From NCBI GenBank assembly GCA_026400355.1, contig JAPLPE010000022.1, forward strand, positions 1 to 64,000: 64,000 nt of DNA, in the 5' to 3' direction. Below, piece after piece: positions 61,698-64,000 of this stretch. The notes under the pieces are model-generated. The model did not search any database and had not been told where the DNA came from. It saw only the letters and a list, made by a program, of their open reading frames with translations. Every line of letters begins with the position of its first letter. Position 1 is the stretch's first letter. The DNA comes from Rhodobacterales bacterium (lineage in GTDB: Bacteria; Pseudomonadota; Alphaproteobacteria; Rhodobacterales; Rhodobacteraceae). The position numbers were made by a program, and so were the translations under genes.

Positions 61698-63659
61698 TCA
61701 GATCACAAAGAAATCCGCGCTTGTCAGGCTAAGGCCCGCCTCAAGCTGTGCAAACTTGATCTTGACCGAAGCCCCGGAGCCGTCCTTGTCATAGAACAGT
61801 CCGCCGCTGTCATTGTCATAGATGATCCGGTCGGTTGCATCGCCAGCGTTACCCGTCGTGTTGCTGGCAAAGGCCCCCGCCGAAAGCGCTCCGGCAGAGA
61901 TACCCTTGAACACAGCGTTTTCGATGTGGAACACGTCGTCAGACACGTCGAAGTCTGTCACCACATCAGCAGAGGCATTGGAGATCGTCGTGTTGAAGAC
62001 GAAGACGTCGTCGCCATTGCCACCCGTCATCGTATCTGCACCCTCTCTTGAGTTGAGGATGTTGTCGCCGGCGTTCCCGGTAATGGACTGGGCATATTTG
62101 TTGCCGGTCAGATCAATGGCAGTCGTGCCCGAAGAGTTGTTGGTGCTCATCGCTTCGACCTGCGACAGCGAACCCAGGACATAATCCACAGTTGCCCGCA
62201 CCGTATCCGTGCCGCCGCCGGTACCTTCGGTGATCTTGTCGCCGGAATTGTTCACGACATAGATGTCGTTCCCGTTGCCGCCCTGAAGCAGGTCCGCCGC
62301 GCCGGCACCGCTGGTCAGCGTATTGGCCCCGGCATTGCCGCTGATCGTCTGGGCCAGCGCGTTGCCGGTCAGGTTGATCGCCGTAGTAGCGGCGGAATCG
62401 ACCGTCTGGATGGTCTCGATCCCGACACCGGTGCCCAAAACAAAGGAGCCTGAGGCACGAGCTATGTCGGCAGTTCCTTCGGTGCTGCCTTCGATGAGGG
62501 TATCGCCCGAGTCGCTGACAAGATAGATGTCGTTGCCTTTGCCGCCTGCCACCGTGTCAGAGTCGGCCCCGCCGCTCATCGTGTCGATGCCATCACCGCC
62601 GCTGATCGAGTCAGCACCGCTGCCGCCATAAAGCGCGTTGTCGACCGTGCTGCCAATGATCACGTCAGCATGGGCCGTCCCGGTCACGTTCTCGACGGTG
62701 GTCACCTTGTAGGTCCCGTTGGAACCATAAGTGTTTCCAGTGAAGGACATGTTCCGGGTCTGCAGGTCCACCGTGAACGCTTCCGCCGACGCACTCAGGT
62801 CAACCGAGTCAATGCCCGCACCGCCATCGACGTCTTCAAAGAATTGGTCCACAGAAAGCCGGAACGTGTCCGAACCGTCACCACCAAACGCCACGTCCTT
62901 GCCAACACCGCCATTGATAATGTCGTTGCCGCTGCCGCCATGCATCTGGTCGATGCCGTCGTCACCGTTCAACGTATCATTGCCGCCGTTCCCGTAAATG
63001 ATGTCATTGCCGTCGCCGCCATTCAGAACGTCATTTCCCTGCGAAGTCGGGATGGTGCTAACCGTCTGGCCAGTCAATGAGAAGTTGGCTACCAGTGTCT
63101 GGCCCGCATCCGCGCCGGTCCCATCCGATTCACAGATCTTTACAAGGTAGGTTCCCGCGGTATCTGCGGTGAACGTCAGCATCGCATCCTGAGAACTGGT
63201 GCTGCCCAGTCCGCCATTTGTCACGATTCCTGTTTCGTTGGACGACAGAAGCGTCGTGCCGTTGGCTGCATATACCTCGACCCTCGAGTTGATGTTTTCC
63301 CCGATCTCATGGTTGCCATAGTCGGTATCGACGGTCAGCGACTGACCCGCTTCAAGCGTGAAGGCATACCAATGCGGATCTCCGTCACCCTGGATAACTG
63401 AAGTCGCGTGCGGGATCGTCTTCGAATTCGCAATGTCCTCGTTCTCGGACAACGACCAGAACGCCGTATTTGCCGTCATGTTGAGCGCGCCTGCAGCAGT
63501 TATTCCGGCACTGATGTTGACCACGTCCAGATCGCCATAGATCAGGTCGTCGCCAGCACCGGCACTGACCGTATTGTTCGCGCCATCTTCGGTCATGCCG
63601 ATGATGAAGTCGTCAAGACCGGTACCCGTCTGCGTCGAGCCGCTGGTGATGATTGCCAT
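61698..63659 (-). CDS. RTX calcium-binding secreted protein with PPC domain
   Basis: A 653-residue protein without N-terminal signal peptide, as expected for type I secretion. An early RTX unit (GAGDDLIYG) lies near residue 35; residues ~65-197 resemble a bacterial pre-peptidase C-terminal (PPC) beta domain (HWYAFTLEAGQSLTV, then TFTADTAGTYLVKI); tandem GGxGxD nonapeptides fill ~208-263, and further clusters alternate with beta segments (ALAQTISGNAG, TDTVRATVDYVLG) to the end. The C-terminus DFFVI is the secretion tail. No protease or lipase motif is seen, so it may be structural or adhesive. ATG 63659 has GAGAGGAG upstream. T1SS genes are not in the window. Confidence 0.85.
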   Translation of the reverse strand: MAIITSGSTQTGTGLDDFIIGMTEDGANNTVSAGAGDDLIYGDLDVVNISAGITAAGALNMTANTAFWSLSENEDIANSKTIPHATSVIQGDGDPHWYAFTLEAGQSLTVDTDYGNHEIGENINSRVEVYAANGTTLLSSNETGIVTNGGLGSTSSQDAMLTFTADTAGTYLVKICESDGTGADAGQTLVANFSLTGQTVSTIPTSQGNDVLNGGDGNDIIYGNGGNDTLNGDDGIDQMHGGSGNDIINGGVGKDVAFGGDGSDTFRLSVDQFFEDVDGGAGIDSVDLSASAEAFTVDLQTRNMSFTGNTYGSNGTYKVTTVENVTGTAHADVIIGSTVDNALYGGSGADSISGGDGIDTMSGGADSDTVAGGKGNDIYLVSDSGDTLIEGSTEGTADIARASGSFVLGTGVGIETIQTVDSAATTAINLTGNALAQTISGNAGANTLTSGAGAADLLQGGNGNDIYVVNNSGDKITEGTGGGTDTVRATVDYVLGSLSQVEAMSTNNSSGTTAIDLTGNKYAQSITGNAGDNILNSREGADTMTGGNGDDVFVFNTTISNASADVVTDFDVSDDVFHIENAVFKGISAGALSAGAFASNTTGNAGDATDRIIYDNDSGGLFYDKDGSGASVKIKFAQLEAGLSLTSADFFVI

Positions 63660-63866
63660 AATGCTTACTCCTCTCAAGAGTGTGTGAGATCGACGCGGGA
63701 TGCCGCGCTTGAGAGAAGATTTGCCGCCCAACCTTGGCAGGAATGTGGCCCTGAATTGGCCTTGTGCTGCTCATATTGCGGTAATGTTGTAGCAACCAAT
63801 GTGTGCAATGCGTCAAACCGAATCGCACCGCGCAAGAAGAGCGCCGACAGAAAACCTGCCTGATCT

Positions 63867-64000
63867 TCAGATATCAGTGCCCAATGGAATCGTCAGGAGC
63901 GCACGTTCGCCAAGCCACGGATTCATGTGAACCGCGTCGCGCAAAACCAGTTGTGCCTCGTCATCGCGGCCCAGTTTCATCAGCGTCAAAGCCTTGCCAG
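63867..64000 (-). CDS. C-terminal end of a TPR-repeat protein (partial)
   Basis: The last 44 codons on the minus strand, ending at a TGA at 63867-63869. The sequence ALTLMKLGRDDEAQLVLRDAV followed by NPW has the spacing of a tetratricopeptide unit (Gly and Ala at the helix packing sites, Pro at the turn). The rest of the gene lies beyond the window. Confidence 0.6.
   Translation of the reverse strand, partial: GKALTLMKLGRDDEAQLVLRDAVHMNPWLGERALLTIPLGTDI

Noticed and set aside
1-64000. CRISPR arrays, rRNA genes, replication origin, prophage
   Set aside because: No regularly spaced repeats, no rRNA sequence, no cluster of DnaA-like boxes and no phage structural genes were seen.

Overview
The window is GC-rich chromosomal DNA with short intergenic gaps, many 4-bp stop/start overlaps and alphaproteobacterial gene content. 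Cobalamin-assembly genes, a DUF6280-type small protein, ROK- and LacI-controlled sugar loci and a hypABCDE/hypF set point to the Rhodobacterales (Rhodobacter/Paracoccus relatives). That placement is inference from gene families; no 16S gene is present.

Layout. 0-7.3 kb: the tail of an RTX-type secreted protein, then a tightly packed minus-strand catabolic operon (CoA-transferase, enoyl-CoA hydratase, Dabb protein, glycerate kinase, SDR, DUF993, thioesterase) and a small DoxX-like membrane protein. 7.7-16 kb: a minus-strand sugar operon (isomerase/epimerase, periplasmic binding protein, Gfo/Idh dehydrogenase, two-domain ATPase, permease), divergent from a ROK regulator that is translationally coupled to a binding-protein paralogue with no signal peptide. 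The dehydrogenase resembles levoglucosan dehydrogenase. 16-19.9 kb: an accessory patch with visibly lower GC, an IS21-family istB remnant, a duplicated ~425-bp RTX gene end, a frameshifted Asp-rich calcium-binding protein and small exported or membrane proteins. 19.9-31.7 kb: DUF1254 protein and AraC regulator, MFS carrier, aldo/keto reductase, old-yellow-enzyme, a decayed gene, a DxD glycosyltransferase-like protein, a tandem YcgJ-like pair (second copy decayed), metY and a SIMPL protein. 31.8-47.6 kb: a 1165-residue membrane-anchored Ala/Pro-rich protein, cobT/cobS and an aminotransferase, a DUF305 protein, a glyoxylate-type aminotransferase, a phosphatase coupled to an ABC exporter, a YgfZ-like protein, an IMPase, efp, a DUF6280 protein and cobQ.

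47.6-55.3 kb is a complete maltose/alpha-glucoside system. The LacI regulator and malK face away from an alpha-glucosidase followed by malE, malF and malG, with LacI-type palindromes between. 55.3-61.4 kb holds hypF divergent from hypABCDE, the full set for building the Fe(CN)2CO ligands and inserting nickel in [NiFe]-hydrogenase; no structural hydrogenase gene is in the window. The end carries tRNA-Leu(UAA), a 653-residue RTX protein with a PPC domain, and the 3' end of a TPR gene.

The least explained parts are the 16-19.9 kb cassette-like patch and the leaderless binding protein coupled to the ROK regulator.
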